From Nematostella vectensis (lineage: Eukaryota > Cnidaria > Anthozoa > Actiniaria > Edwardsiidae), in assembly GCF_932526225.1 (NCBI RefSeq), contig NC_064046.1:15079408-15143407 (forward strand): a stretch of DNA of 64,000 nucleotides, in the 5' to 3' direction. Of the stretch, positions 50,454 to 63,707 are shown in pieces. How positions within the stretch are numbered: the first letter of the stretch is position 1; each line of letters opens with the position of its first letter. The position numbers were made by a program, and so were the translations under genes. Below the pieces are notes generated by a model that searched no databases, was not told where the DNA came from, and saw only the letters and a list, made by a program, of their open reading frames with translations.

Positions 50454-51843
50454 GTCAAACAACAGAATTGCATGATAACCTTGAATATATTGAATAAAGG
50501 ACTGCAAACAGACATCTTTTGTACTAGTTGCTTGAATTGACCCTTGGCTATTTTTACCTGAATTCCAATACCCCCTCTAAAAAAGAAAATAATAATAATA
50601 ATAGAACAAAACTTAAAAGAAAACAAACACAGCAGAGACCCCCACTAACAATTTTGATTTTTTTTACTTTTCTTTAAAGGGGGAGTGTCATGTTTAAGAG
50701 ATTTGCAAAAGCTCTAGAGCCATGACACAATGAACTTCAGTGAAATTCTAATACTGACTTATGGGCTTTTGGTACATGTGGGAGACTTTAAACAAAACAA
50801 AAAAAATGACCACAAACTGTCCATTAACATAGTTTTCAATATAATATTGCATATTATTTAATAAGGTATTGACAGCTTTTAAAAAGTTCAACTGTTTGTA
50901 GACACTTAAAAGCCTACAACAAACACTGACTCCTGACATGCGCAGTACTATGCTGCTGCCCCTTTAAAGTAAAATACAGCTTTACTTAGTCAGCGTAGAC
51001 AATATTGCGGATTTTGTCAATATTCTAATATAAATATGTCAATATTCTCCCCCCTTACGTCTTTATTTCTATTTATTTTATGCTTTTCACATGATACCAA
51101 AACAGCGTCTTTTTTCTTCGCTAATTTGATGTCATGTACACAATAAAAGAGATGCGCCCGTGCGCATGGCGAGTCCCCAAGGGACCGAAGACGCCCAAAT
51201 AGACCTTTATTTTTTGTCATCCACAATCTCGGCGAGCTGTGCGTGGCGTAACCGTATTACAGGCCTGGGATCCTGGTTATTGTCCTTCCCATTAATGCGC
51301 GGATTGGGATAACCTTGCAAGAGTGTTGTACAGCATATTCGCTCGGAAATATCGGTGCTTGGGGCCTTCGGGTTCTTTACAGCCTTCCGTAAAAGCCTTG
51401 TGCTGCCATACCGATTGAGTAATCCGTATGTATGGTTTCCGTTTTGTTCTTCAGACCGGGTTCGATCCCAGGCCAATGGGCATTTTTTTAGTTCGTTTTT
51501 TTTTCTTTGTGCTGGACCCCCTTAATCCAGATAGGTTTTGCGCAAAAATAATAAAAAAAGTGAGTTTGCAAAAAAAGCTTCCTAGATTTATTTATTATAT
51601 GTATTCAATTTGTTCCTAGGAAGTTAACAAAAAACACAAAGCAAAGAGTTTGAGGAAGTAAACAAGTATGTGAACTTTAATGTTCTATTTGAAGGGGTGC
51701 ATTTTGTACAGGGAAGCATACATAGAATGCTTAACTGGTGGAGAGGGAAGAGGTAAAATTTTATTGAGCATAATTTCAACAATAGCAGGGGAAAGATAGG
51801 GGCACTCTCTTCATACAATATTGCAGTTGTTACCTATTATTAA
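49821..51843 (+). repeat. Array unit 26
   Basis: Head type b with TTGTTCATT, flank alpha, full core. It has a 33-bp TA tract. Its head matches units 9 and 12. The tail variants AATCCAGATAGG and AAGCTTCCTAG are shared with unit 27. Confidence 0.95.
50418..50450. repeat. Expanded TA microsatellite, 33 bp
   Basis: An uninterrupted TA run in unit 26, whose surrounding haplotype matches that of unit 9. Confidence 0.95.
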
Positions 51844-53791
51844 ATAAGTTTGTAACATGTCTTTGTTTATTAAGCAAGGTCTATTTCTGAGACAAGCAAA
51901 CTCAAGTAAGGCTGTTGAAATAACAGGTGAGTGTTAAAAGAAAAACAATTATCTGATTAGAAAACTACTGTAGATTCCTTTGCACCAAAATAACAACAAA
52001 CTTCATTTTGTTTGTTATTTATGAGGAACGAGATGAGCTCTACAAAGCCATGAAGAAATATGTATTGCTCATCTAAATTATACAAGTAAATAATAATATT
52101 AAAAAAGAACTACTGTAAGTAATTAGAGTGGTTTTCATTAACCCGTGAAACAAAGTGTGATAGTTAAACGGTAATAGTAGTAAAACCCAAAAAAGTACAA
52201 TAGAATCAGATCACCACAAAGTGTAATACGCTAAAGCGTAGTTCACGGGTTAATGAAGGTTTTGACATTTCAACCTTACATCCACATGAAAGTAATGCCT
52301 AATATCGAGTGCCCTACAGTAAGTGTTTTGCAGTCAAGTTGTTTTCTGTTAGTAGGTAAAAAAATATTCTAGATAATAGTAATCATAGCTATGGTCACCA
52401 CTTACACATATAGAACTTGTAATGAAAAGAAAGAAAAAAATATATATATATATGCATTCAAACAACAGAATTGCATGATAACCTTGAATATATTGAATAA
52501 AGGATTGCAAAAAAAACATCTTTTGTACTAGCTGCTTGAATTGACCCTTGGCTATTTTTAGCTGAATTCCCCTCCCCCTCTAAAAAAGAAAATAATAATA
52601 ATAATAGAACAAAACTAAAAAGAAAACAAACACAACAGAGACCCCCACCAACAATTTTGATTTTTTTTTACTTTCCTTTAAAGGGGGAGTGTCATGGTTA
52701 AGAGATTTGTAATAGCTCTAGAGCCAAGACACAATGAACTTCAGTGAAATTCTAATACTGACTTATGAGCTTTTGGTATATGTGGGAGACTTTAATCAAA
52801 ACAAAACAAATGACAACAAACTGTCAATTAACATAGTTTTTAATATAATATTGCATATTATTTAATAAGGTATTCACAGCTTTTAAAAAGTCCAACTGTT
52901 TGTTGACACTTAAAAGCCTACAATAATCACTGACTCCAGACATGCGCAGTACTATGTTGCTGCCCCTTTAAAGTAAAATACAGCTTTACTTAGTCAGCGT
53001 AGACAAAATTGCGGATTTTGTCAATATTCTAATATGAAGATGTCAATATTCTCCCCCCTTACGTCTTTATTTCTATTTATTTTATGATTTTCACATGATA
53101 CCAAAACAGCGTCTTTTTTCTTCGCTAATTTGATGTCATGTACACAATAAAAGAGATGCGCCCGTGCGCATGGCGAGTCCCCAAGGGACCCAAGACGCCC
53201 AAATAGACCTCTATTTTTTGTCATCCACAATCTCGGCGAGCTGTGCGTGGCGTAACCGTATTACAGACCTGGGATCCTGGTTATTGTCCTCCCCATTAAT
53301 GCGCTTGGGGCCTTCGGGTTCTTTACAGCCTTCAGTAAAAGCCTTGTGCTGCCATACCGATTGGGTAATCCGTATGTAAGGTTTCCGTTTTGTTCTTCAG
53401 GCCGGGTTCGATCCCAGGCCAATGGGCTTTTTTTTTTAGTTTGTTTTTTTTCTTTGTGCTGGACCCCCTTAATCCAGATAGGTTTTGCGCAAAAATAATA
53501 AAAAAAGTGAGTTTGCAAAAAAAGCTTCCTAGATTTATTTATTATATGTATTCAATTTGTTCCTAGGAAGTTAACAAAAAACACAAAGCAAAGAGTTTGA
53601 GGAAGTAAACAAGTATGTGAACTTTAATGTTCTATTTAAAGGGGCGCATTTTGTACAGGGAAGCATACATAGAATGCTTAACTGGTGGAGAGGGGAGAGG
53701 TAACAGTTTATTGAGCATAATTTCAACAATAGCAGGGGGAAGAGAGGGGCACTCTCTTCATACAATATTGCAGTTGTTACCTTTTATTAAA
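51844..53791 (+). repeat. Array unit 27 (delta-58 core)
   Basis: Head type b, flank beta, deletion junction at 53,304/53,305. It starts the second delta-58 lineage, marked by CGTATGTAAGG and TTCAGGCCGGG. Confidence 0.95.
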
Positions 53792-55757
53792 AAAAGTTTG
53801 TAACATGTCTTTGTTTATTAAGCAAGGTCTATTTCTGAGACAAGCAAACTCAAGTAAGGCTGTTGAAATAACAGGTGAGTGTTAAAAAAAAACAATTATC
53901 TGATTAGAAAACTAATGTAGATTCCTTTGCAGCAAAATAAGAACAAACTTCATTTCGTTTGTTATTTTTGAGGAACGAGATGAGCTCTAAAAGGCGAAGA
54001 AGAAATATGTATTGCTCATCTAAATTATACAAGTAAATAATAATATTAAAAAAGAATTACTGTAAGTAATTAGAGTGGTTTTCATTAACTCGTGAATAAA
54101 GGTGTGATAGTTAAACAGTAATAGTTAGTAAAACACAAAAAAGAACAATAGAATCAGATCACAACAAAGTGTAATACGCTAAAGCGTAGTTTACGGGTTA
54201 ATGAAGGTTTTGACATTTCAACCTTACATCCACATGAAGGTAATGCCAATATCGAGTGCCCTACAGTGAGTGTTTTGCAGTCAAGTTGTTTTCTTTTAGT
54301 AGGTAAAAAAATATTCTAAATAATAGTAATCATAGCTATGGTCACCACTTACACATATAGAACTTGTAATGAAAAGAAAGAAAATATATATTTATATATA
54401 TATATATATATATATATGCAGTCAAACAACAGAATTGCATGATAACCTTGAATATATTGAATAAAGGACTGCAAAAAAACATATTTTGTACTAGTTGCTT
54501 GAATTGACCCTTGGCTATTTTTAGCTGAATTCCCCTCCCCCTCTAAAAAAGAAAATAATAATAATAATAATAATAGAACAAAACTAAAAAGAAAACAAAC
54601 ACAACAGAGACCCCCACCAACAATTTTGATTTTTTTTTACTTTCCTTTAAAGGGGGAGTGTCATGGTTAAGAGATTTGCAATAGCTCTAGAGCCCTGACA
54701 CAATAAACTTCAGTGAAATTCTAATACTGACTTATGAGCTTTTGGTACATGTGGGAGACTTTGAACAAAACAAAAAATGAACACAAACTGTCCATTAACA
54801 TAGTTTTCAATATAATATTGCATATTATTTAATAAGGTATTGACAGCTTTTAAAAAGTTCAACTGTTTGTAGACACTTAAAAGCCTACAATAATCACTGA
54901 CTCCAGACATGCGCAGTACTATGCTGCTGCCCCTTTAAAGTAAAATACAGCTTTACTTAGTCAGCGTAGACAAAATTGCGGATTTTGTCAATATTCTAAT
55001 ATGAAGATGTCAATATTCTCCCCCCTTACGTCTTTATTTCTATTTATTTTATGATTTTCACATGATACCAAAACAGCGTCTTTTTTCTTCGCTAATTTGA
55101 TGTCATGTACACAATAAAAGAGATGCGCCCGTGCGCATGGCGAGTCCCCAAGGGACCCAAGACGCCCAAATAGACCTCTATTTTTTGTCATCCACAATCT
55201 CGGCGAGCTGTGCGTGGCGTAACCGTATTACAGACCTGGGATCCTGGTTATTGTCCTCCCCATTAATGCGCTTGGGGCCTTCGGGTTCTTTACAGCCTTC
55301 CGTAAAAGCCTTGTGCTGCCATACCGATTGGGTAATCCGTATGTAAGGTTTCCGTTTTGTTCTTCAGGCCGGGTTCGATCCCAGGCCAATGGGCTTTTTT
55401 TTTTTAGTTCGTTTTTTTTCTTTGTGCTGGACCCCCTTAATCCTGATAGGTTTTGCGCAAAAATAATAAAAAAGTGAGTTTGCAAAATAAGCTTGCTAGA
55501 TTTATTAATTATATGTATTCAATTTGTTCCTAGGAAGTTAACAAAAAACACAAAGCAAAGAGTTTGAGGAAGTAAACAAGTATGTGAACTTTAATGTTCT
55601 ATTTAAAGGGGCGCATTTTGTACAGGGAAGCATACATAGAATACTTAACTGGTGGAGAGGGGAGAGAAAACAGTTTATTGAGCATAATTTCAACAATAGC
55701 AGGGGGAAGAGAGGGGCACTCTCTTCATACAATATTGCAGTTGTTACCTATTATTAA
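53792..55757 (+). repeat. Array unit 28 (delta-58 core)
   Basis: Head type c, flank beta, deletion junction at 55,271/55,272, with a 33-bp interrupted TA tract. Its start is phased to within one base because of an extra A at the boundary. Confidence 0.94.
54385..54417. repeat. Interrupted TA microsatellite, 33 bp
   Basis: A TA run broken once by TTT, in unit 28. Confidence 0.92.
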
Positions 55758-56344
55758 AAAAGTTTGTAACATGTCTTTGTTTATTAAGCAAGGTCTATTT
55801 CTGAGACAAGCAAACTCAAGTAAGGCTGTTGAAATACCAGGTGAGTGTTAAAAAAACAATTATCTGATTAGAAAACTACTGTAGATTCCTTTGCAGCAAA
55901 ATAAGAACAAACTTCATTTCGTTTGTTATTTTTGAGGAACGAGATGAGCTCTAAAAGGCCAAGAAGAAATATGTATTGCTCATCTAAATTATTCAAGTAA
56001 ATAATAATATTAAAAAGAATTACTGTAAGTAATTAGAGTGGTTTTCATTAACTCGTGAAACAAGGTGTGATAGTTAAACAGTAATAGTTAGTAAAACACA
56101 AAAAAGAACAATAGAATCAGATCACAACAAAGTGTAATACGCTAAAGCGTAGTTTACGGGTTAATGAAGGTTTTGACATTTAAACCTTACATCCACATGA
56201 AGGTAATGCCTAATATCGAGTGCCCTACAGTAAGTGTTTTGCAGTCAAGTTGTTTTCTTTTAGTAGGTAAAAAAATATTCTAAATAATAGTAATCATAGC
56301 TATGGTCACCACTTACACATATAGAACTTGTAATGAAAAAAAAG

Positions 56345-56348
<4 letters not shown>

Positions 56349-56413
<65 letters not shown>
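56349..56413. repeat. Expanded TA microsatellite, 65 bp
   Basis: An uninterrupted TA run in unit 29, next to the interrupted tract of the preceding unit on a related haplotype. Confidence 0.95.
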
Positions 56414-56416
<3 letters not shown>

Positions 56417-56550
56417 GTCAAACAACAGAATTGCATGATAACCTTGAATATATTGAATAAAGGACTGCAAAAAAACATATTTTGTACTAGTTGCTTGAAT
56501 TGACCCTTGGCTATTTTTAGCTGAATTCCCCTCCCCCTCTAAAAAAGAAA

Positions 56551-56574
56551 ATAATAATAATAATAATAATAATA
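56551..56574. repeat. Expanded AAT tract, 24 bp
   Basis: Eight trinucleotide repeats, the longest allele of this site in the window, in the same unit as a long TA tract. Confidence 0.9.
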
Positions 56575-57754
56575 GAACAAAACTAAAAAGAAAACAAACA
56601 CAACAGAGACCCCCACCAACAATTTTGATTTTTTTTACTTTCCTTTAAAGGGGGAGTATCATGGTTAAGAGATTTGCAATAGCTCTAGAGCCCTGACACA
56701 ATAAACTTCAGTGAAATTCTAATACTGACTTATGAGCTTTTGGTACATGTGGGAGACTTTGAACAAAACAAAAAATGAACACAAACTGTCCATTAACATA
56801 GTTTTCAATATAATATTGCATATTATTTAATAAGGTATTGACAGCTTTTAAAAAGTTCAACTGTTTGTAGACACTTAAAAGCCTACAATAATCACTGACT
56901 CCAGACATGCGCAGTACTATGCTGCTGCCCCTTTAAAGTAAAATACAGCTTTACTTAGTCAGCGTAGACAAAATTGCGGATTTTGTCAATATTCTAATAT
57001 GAAGATGTCAATATTCTCCCCCCTCACGTCTTTATTTCTATTTATTTTATGATTTTCACATGATACCAAAACAGCGTCTTTTTTCTTCGCTAATTTGATG
57101 TCATGTACACAATAAAAGAGATGCGCCCGTGCGCATGGCGAGTCCCCAAGGGACCCAAGACGCCCAAATAGACCTCTATTTTTTGTCATCCACAATCTCG
57201 GCGAGCTGTGCGTGGCGTAACCGTATTACAGACCTGGGATCCTGGTTATTGTCCTCCCCATTAATGCGCTTGGGGCCTTCGGGTTCTTTACAGCCTTCCG
57301 TAAAAGCCTTGTGCTGCCATACCGATTGGGTAATCCGTATGTAAGGTTTCCGTTTTGTTCTTCAGGCCGGGTTCGATCCCAGGCCAATGGGCTTTTTTTT
57401 TAGTTTGTTTTTTTTCTTTGTGCTGGACCCCCTTAATCCAGATAGGTTTTGCGCAAAAATAATAAAAATAGTGAGTTTCCAAAAAAAGCTTGCTAGATTT
57501 ATTTATTATATGTATTCAATTTGTTCCTAGGAAGTTAACAAAAAACACAAAGCAAAGAGTTTGAGGAAGTAAACAAGTATGTGAACTTCAATGTTCTATT
57601 TAAAGGGGCGCATTTTATACAGGGAAGCATACATAGAATGCTTAACTGGTGGAGAGGGGAGAGGTAACAGTTTATTGAGCATAATTTCAACAATAGCAGG
57701 GGGAAGAGAGGGGCACTCTATTCATACAATATTGCAGTTGTTACCTATTATTAA

Positions 57755-59759
57755 ATAAGTTTGTAACATGTCTTTGTTTATTAAGCAAGGTCTATTTCTG
57801 AGACAAGCAAACTCAAGTAAGGCTGTTGAAATAACAGGTGAGTGTTAAAAAAAACAATTATCTGATTAGAAAACTACTGTAGATTCCTTTGCAGCAAAAT
57901 AAGAACAAACTTCATTTCGTTTGTTATTTTTGAGGAACGAGATGAGCTCTAAAAGGCCAAGAAGAAATATGTATTGATCATCTAAATTATACAAGTAAAT
58001 AATAATATTAAAAAAGAATTACTGTAAGTAATTAGAGTGGTTTTCATTAACTCGTGAAACAAGGTGTGATAGTTAAACAGTAATAGTTAGTAAAACACAA
58101 AAAAGAACAATAGAATCAGATCACAACAAAGTGTAATACGCTAAAGCGTAGTTTACGGGTTAATGAAGGTTTTGACATTTCAACCTTACATCCACATGAA
58201 GGTAATGCCTAATATCGAGTGCCCTACAGTGAGTGTTTTGCAGTCAAGTTGTTTTCTTTTAGTAGGTAAAAAAATATTCTAAATAATAGTAATCATAGCT
58301 ATGGTCACCACTCACACATTTAGAACTTGTAATGAAAAGAAAGAAAAAATATATATATATGCAGTCAAACAACAGAATTGCATGATAACCTTGAATATAT
58401 TGAATAAAGGACTGCAAAAAAACATATTTTGTACTAGTTGCTTGAATTGACCCTTGGCTATTTTTAGCTGAATTCCCCTCCCCCTCTAAAAAAGAAAATA
58501 ATAACAATAATAATAATAGAACAAAACTAAAAAGAAAACAAACACAACAGAGACCCTCACCAACAGTTTTTTTTTTTTTTACTTTCCTTTAAAGGGGGAG
58601 TGTCATGGTTAAGAGATTTGCAATAGCTCTTGAGCCCTGACACAATGAACTTCAGTGAAATTCTAATACTGACTTATGAGCTTTTGGTACATGTGGGAGA
58701 CTTTAAACAAAACACAAAAATGACCACAAACTGTCCATTAACATAGTTTTCAATATAATATTGCATATTATTGAATAAGGTATTGACAGCTTTTAAAAAG
58801 TTCAACTGTTTGTAGACACTTAAAAGCCTACAATAAACACTGACTCCAGACATGCGCAGTACTATGCTGCTGCCCCTTTAAAGTAAAATACAGCTTTACT
58901 TAGTCAGCGTAGACAAAATTGCGGATTTTGTCAATATTCTAATATGAAGATGTCAATATTCTCCCCCCTTACGTCTTTATTTCTATTTATTTTATGATTT
59001 TCACATGATACCAAAACAGCGTCTTTTTTCTTCGCTAATTTGATGTCATGTACACAATAAAAGAGATGCGCCCGTGCGCATGGCGAGTCCCTAAGGGACC
59101 CAAGACGCCCAAATAGACCTCTATTTTTTGTCATCCACAATCTCGGCGAGCTGTGCGTGGCGTAACCGTATTATAGGCCTGGGATCCTGGTTATTGTCCT
59201 CCCCATTAATGCGCGGGTTGGAATAACCTTGCAAGAGTGTTGTACAGCATATTCGCTCGGAATTATCGGTGCTTGGGGCCTTCGGGTTCTTTACAGCCTT
59301 CCGTAAAAGCCTTGTGCTGCCATACCGATTGGGTAATCCGTATGTATGGTTTCCGTTTTGTTCTTCAGACCGGGTTCGATCCCAGGCCAATGGGCTTTTT
59401 TTTTTAATTCGTTTTTTTTTTATTGTGCTGGACCCCCTTAATCCTGATAGGTTTTGCGCAAAAATAAAAATAAAAAGTGAGTTTGCAAAATAAGCTTGCT
59501 AGATTTATTGATTATATGTATTCAATTTGTTCCTAGGAAGTTAACAAAAACACAAAGCAAAGAGTTTGAGGAAGTAAACAAGTATGCGAACTTTAATGTT
59601 CTATTTGAAGGGGCGCATTTTGTACAGGGAAGCATACATAGAATGCTTAACTGGTGGAGAGGGAAGAGGTAAAAGTTTATTGAGCATAATTTCAACAATA
59701 GCAGGGGGAAGGGTGGGGCACTCTCTTCATACAATATTGCAGTTGTTACCTATTATTAA
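57755..59759 (+). repeat. Array unit 30
   Basis: Head type c, flank beta, full core. Private changes include CACTCACACATTTAG and loss of the ATTTTGA before the T-run at about 58,566. Confidence 0.95.
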
Positions 59760-61707
59760 ATAAGTTTGTAAGATATATTTGTTTATTAAGCAAGGTCTAT
59801 TTCTGAGACAAGCAAACTCAAGTAAGAGCTGTTGAAATAACAGGTGAGTGTTAAAAAAAAACCATTATCTGATTAGAAAACTAATGTAGATTTCTTTGCA
59901 CCAAATTAAGAACAAACTTCATTTTGTTTGTTATTTATAAGGAACGAGATGATCTCTACAAGGCCAAGAAGAAATATGTATTGCTCATCTAAATTATACA
60001 AGTAAATAATAATATTAAAAAAGAATTACTGTAAGTAATTAGAGAGGTTTTCATTAACCCGTGAAACAAAGTGTGATAGTTAAACGGTAATAGTTAGTAA
60101 AACACAAAAAAGAACAATAGAATCAGATCACAACAAAGTGTAATACGCTAAAGCGTAGTTCACGGGTTAATGAAGGTTTTGACATTTCAACCTTACATCC
60201 ACATGAAAGTAATGCCTAATATCGAGTACCCTACAGTAAGTGTTTTGCAGTCAAGTTGTTTTCTGTTAGTAGGTAAAAAATTATTCTAAATAATAGTAAT
60301 CATAGCTATGGTCACCACTTACACATATAGCACTTGTAATGAAAAGAAAGAAAAAAATATATATATATGCAGTCAAACAACAGAATTGCATGATAACCTT
60401 GAATATATTGAATAAAGGACTGCAAAAAACATCTTTTGTACTAGTTGCTTGAATTGACCCTTGGCTATTTTTAGCTGAATTCCCCTTCCCCTTCTAAAAA
60501 AGAAAATAATAATAATAATAGAACAAAACTAAAAAGAAAACAAACACAACAGAGACCCCCACCAACAATTTTGATTTTTTTTACTTTCCTTTAAAGGGGG
60601 AGTGTCATGGTTAAGAGATTTGCAATAGCTCTAGAGCCCTGACACAATGAACTTCAGTGAAATTCTAATACTGACTTATGAGCTTTTGGTACATGTGGGA
60701 GACTTTAAACAAAACAAAAAAAAAATGACCACAAACTGTCCATTAACATAGTTTTCAATATAATATTGCATATTATTTAATAAGGTATTGACAGCTTTTA
60801 AAAAGTTCAACTGTTTGTAGACACTTAAAAGCCTACAATAAACACTGACTCCAGACATGCGCAGTACTATGCTGCTGCCCCTTTAAAGTAAAATACAGCT
60901 TTACTTAGTCAGCGTAGACAATATTGCGTATTTTGTCAATATTCTTATATAAATATGTCAATATTCTCCCCCCTTACGTCTTTATTTCTATTTATTTTAT
61001 GCTTTTCACGTGATAGCAAAACAGCGTCTTTTTTCTTCGCTAATTTGATGTCATGTACACAATAAAAGAGATGCGCCCGTGCGCATGGCGAGTCCCCAAG
61101 GGACCCAAGACGCCCAAATAGACCTCTATTTTTTGTCATCCACAATCTCGGCGAGCTGTGCGTGGCGTAACCGTATTACAGGCCTGGGATCCTGGTTATT
61201 GTCCTCCCCATTAATGCGCTTGGGGACTTCGGGTTCTTTACAGCCTTCCGTAAAAGCCTTGTGCTGCCATACCGATTGAGTAATCCGTATGTAAGGTTTC
61301 CGTTTTGTTCTTCAGGCCGGGTTCGATCCCAGGCCAATGGGCTTTTTTTTTTTAGTTCGTTTTTTTTCTTTGTGCTGGACCCCCTTAATCCTGATAGGTT
61401 TTGCGCAAAAATAATAAAAAAAAGCGAGTTTGCAAAATAAGCTTGCTAGATTTATTAATTATATGTATTCAATTTGTTCCTAGGAAGTTAACAAAAAACA
61501 CAAAGCAAAGAGTTTGAGGAAGTAAACAAGTATGTGAACTTTAATGTTCTATTTAAAGGGGCGCATTTTGTACAGGGGATCATACATAGAATACTTAACT
61601 GGTGGAGAGGGGAGAGGTAACAGTTTATTGAGCATAATTTCAACAATAGCAGGGGGAAGAGAGGGGCACTCTCTTCATACAATATTGCAGTTGTTACCTA
61701 TTATTAA
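59760..61707 (+). repeat. Array unit 31 (delta-58 core)
   Basis: Head type a, flank alpha, deletion junction at 61,219/61,220. It is the only delta-58 copy on the alpha flank, so the deletion has been moved between backgrounds. The tail matches unit 28 (TTATTAATTATATG, AATACTTAACTGG). Confidence 0.95.
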
Positions 61708-63707
61708 AAAAGTTTGTAACATGTCTTTGTTTATTAAGCAAGGTCTATTTCTGAGACAAGCAAACTCAAGTAAGGCTGTTGAAATACCAGGTGAGTGTTA
61801 AAAAAACAATTATCTGATTAGAAAACTACTGTAGATTCCTTTGCAGCAAAATAAGAACAAACTTCATTTCGTTTGTTATTTTTGAGGAACGAGATGAGCT
61901 CTAAAAGGCCAAGAAGAAATATCTATTGCTCATCTAAATTATTCAAGTAAATAATAATATTAAAAAAGAATTACTGTAAGTAATTAGAGAGGTTTTCATT
62001 AACTCGTGAAACAAGGTGTGATAGTTAAACAGTAATAGTTAGTAAAACACAAAAAAGAACAATAGAATCAGATCACAACAAAGTGTAATACGCTAAAGCG
62101 TAGTTTACGGGTTAATGAAGGTTTTGACATTTCAACCTTACATCCACATGAAGGTAATGCCTAATATCGAGTGCCCTACAGTAAGTGTTTTGCAGTCAAG
62201 TTGTTTTCTGTTAGTAGGTAAAAAATTATTCTAAATAATAGTAATCATAGCTATGGTCACCACTTACACATATAGAACTTGTAATGAAAAAAAAGAAAAA
62301 ATATATATATATATGCAGTCAAACAACAGAATTGCATGATAACCTTGAATATTTTGAATAAAGGACTGCAAAAAAACATAATTTGTACTATTTGCTTGAA
62401 TTGACCCTTAGCTATTTTTAGCTGAATTCCCCTCCCCCTCTAAAAAGAAAATGATAATAATAATAGAACAAAACTAAAAAGAAAACAAACACAACAGAGA
62501 CCCCCACCAACAATTTTGATTTTTTTTACTTTCCTTTAAAGGGGGAGTGTCATGTTTAAGAGATTTGCAAAAGCTATGGAGCCCTGACACAATGAACTTC
62601 AGTGAAATTCTAATACTGACTTATGAGCTTTCGGTACATCTGGGAGACTTTAAACAAAACAAAAAAAATGACCACAAACTGTCTATTAACATAGTTTTCA
62701 ATATAATATTGCATATTATTGAATAAGGTATTGACAGCTTTTAAAAAGTTCAACTGTTTGTAGACACTTAAAAGCCAACAATAAACACTGACTCCAGACA
62801 TGCGCAGTACTATGCTGCTGCCCCTTTAAAGTAAAATACAGCTTTACTTAGTCAGCGTAGACAATATTGCGGATTTTGTCAATATTCTAATATAAATATG
62901 TCAATATTCTCCCCCCTTACGTCTTTATTTCTATTTATTGTATGATTTTCACATGATACCAAAACAGCGTCTTTTTTCTTCGCTAATTTGATGTCATGTA
63001 CACAATAAAAGAGATGCGCCCGTGCTCATGGCGAGTCCCCAAGGGACCCAGGACGCCCAAATAGACCTCTATTTTTTGTCATCCACAATCTCGGCGAGCT
63101 GTGCGTGGCGTAACCGTATTACAGGCCTGGGATCCTGGTTATTGTCCTCCGCATTAATGCGCGGGTTGGGATAACCTTGCAAGAGTGTTGTACAGCATAT
63201 TCGCTCGGAAATATCGGTGCTTGGGGCCTTCGGGTTCTTTACAGCCTTCCGTAAAAGCCTTGTGCTGCCATACCGATTGGGTAATCCGTATGTATGGTTT
63301 CCGTTTTGTTCTTCAGACCGGGTTCGATCCCAGGCCAATGGGCTTTTTTTTTTAGTTCGTTTTTTTTTTCTTTGTGCTGGACCCCCTTAATCCTGATAGG
63401 TTTTGCGCAAAAATAATAAAAAAAGTGAGTTTGCAAAATAAGCTTGCTAGATTTATTGATTATATGTATTCAATTTGTTCCTAGGAAGTTAACAAAAACA
63501 CAAAGCAAAGAGTTTGAGGAAGTAAACAAGTCTGTGAACGTTAATGTTCTATTTGAAGGGGCGCATTTTGTACAGGGAAGCATACATAGAATGCTTAACT
63601 GGTGGAGAGGGGAGAGGTAAAAGTTTATTGAGCATAATGTCAACAATAGCAGGGGGGAGGGAGGGGCACTCTCTTCATACAATATTGCAGTTGTTACCTA
63701 TTATTAA
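61708..63707 (+). repeat. Array unit 32
   Basis: Head type c, full core. The flank is a recombinant: ATAAATATG (alpha) followed by GATTTTCAC (beta). The head matches unit 29, three units earlier. Confidence 0.95.

Larger units (their letters stand above)
55758..57754 (+). repeat. Array unit 29 (delta-58 core with long TA tract)
   Basis: Head type c, flank beta, deletion junction at 57,269/57,270. The 65-bp TA tract offsets the deletion, so total length looks normal. The head marker AAATACCAGGTGAG is shared with unit 32. Confidence 0.95.
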
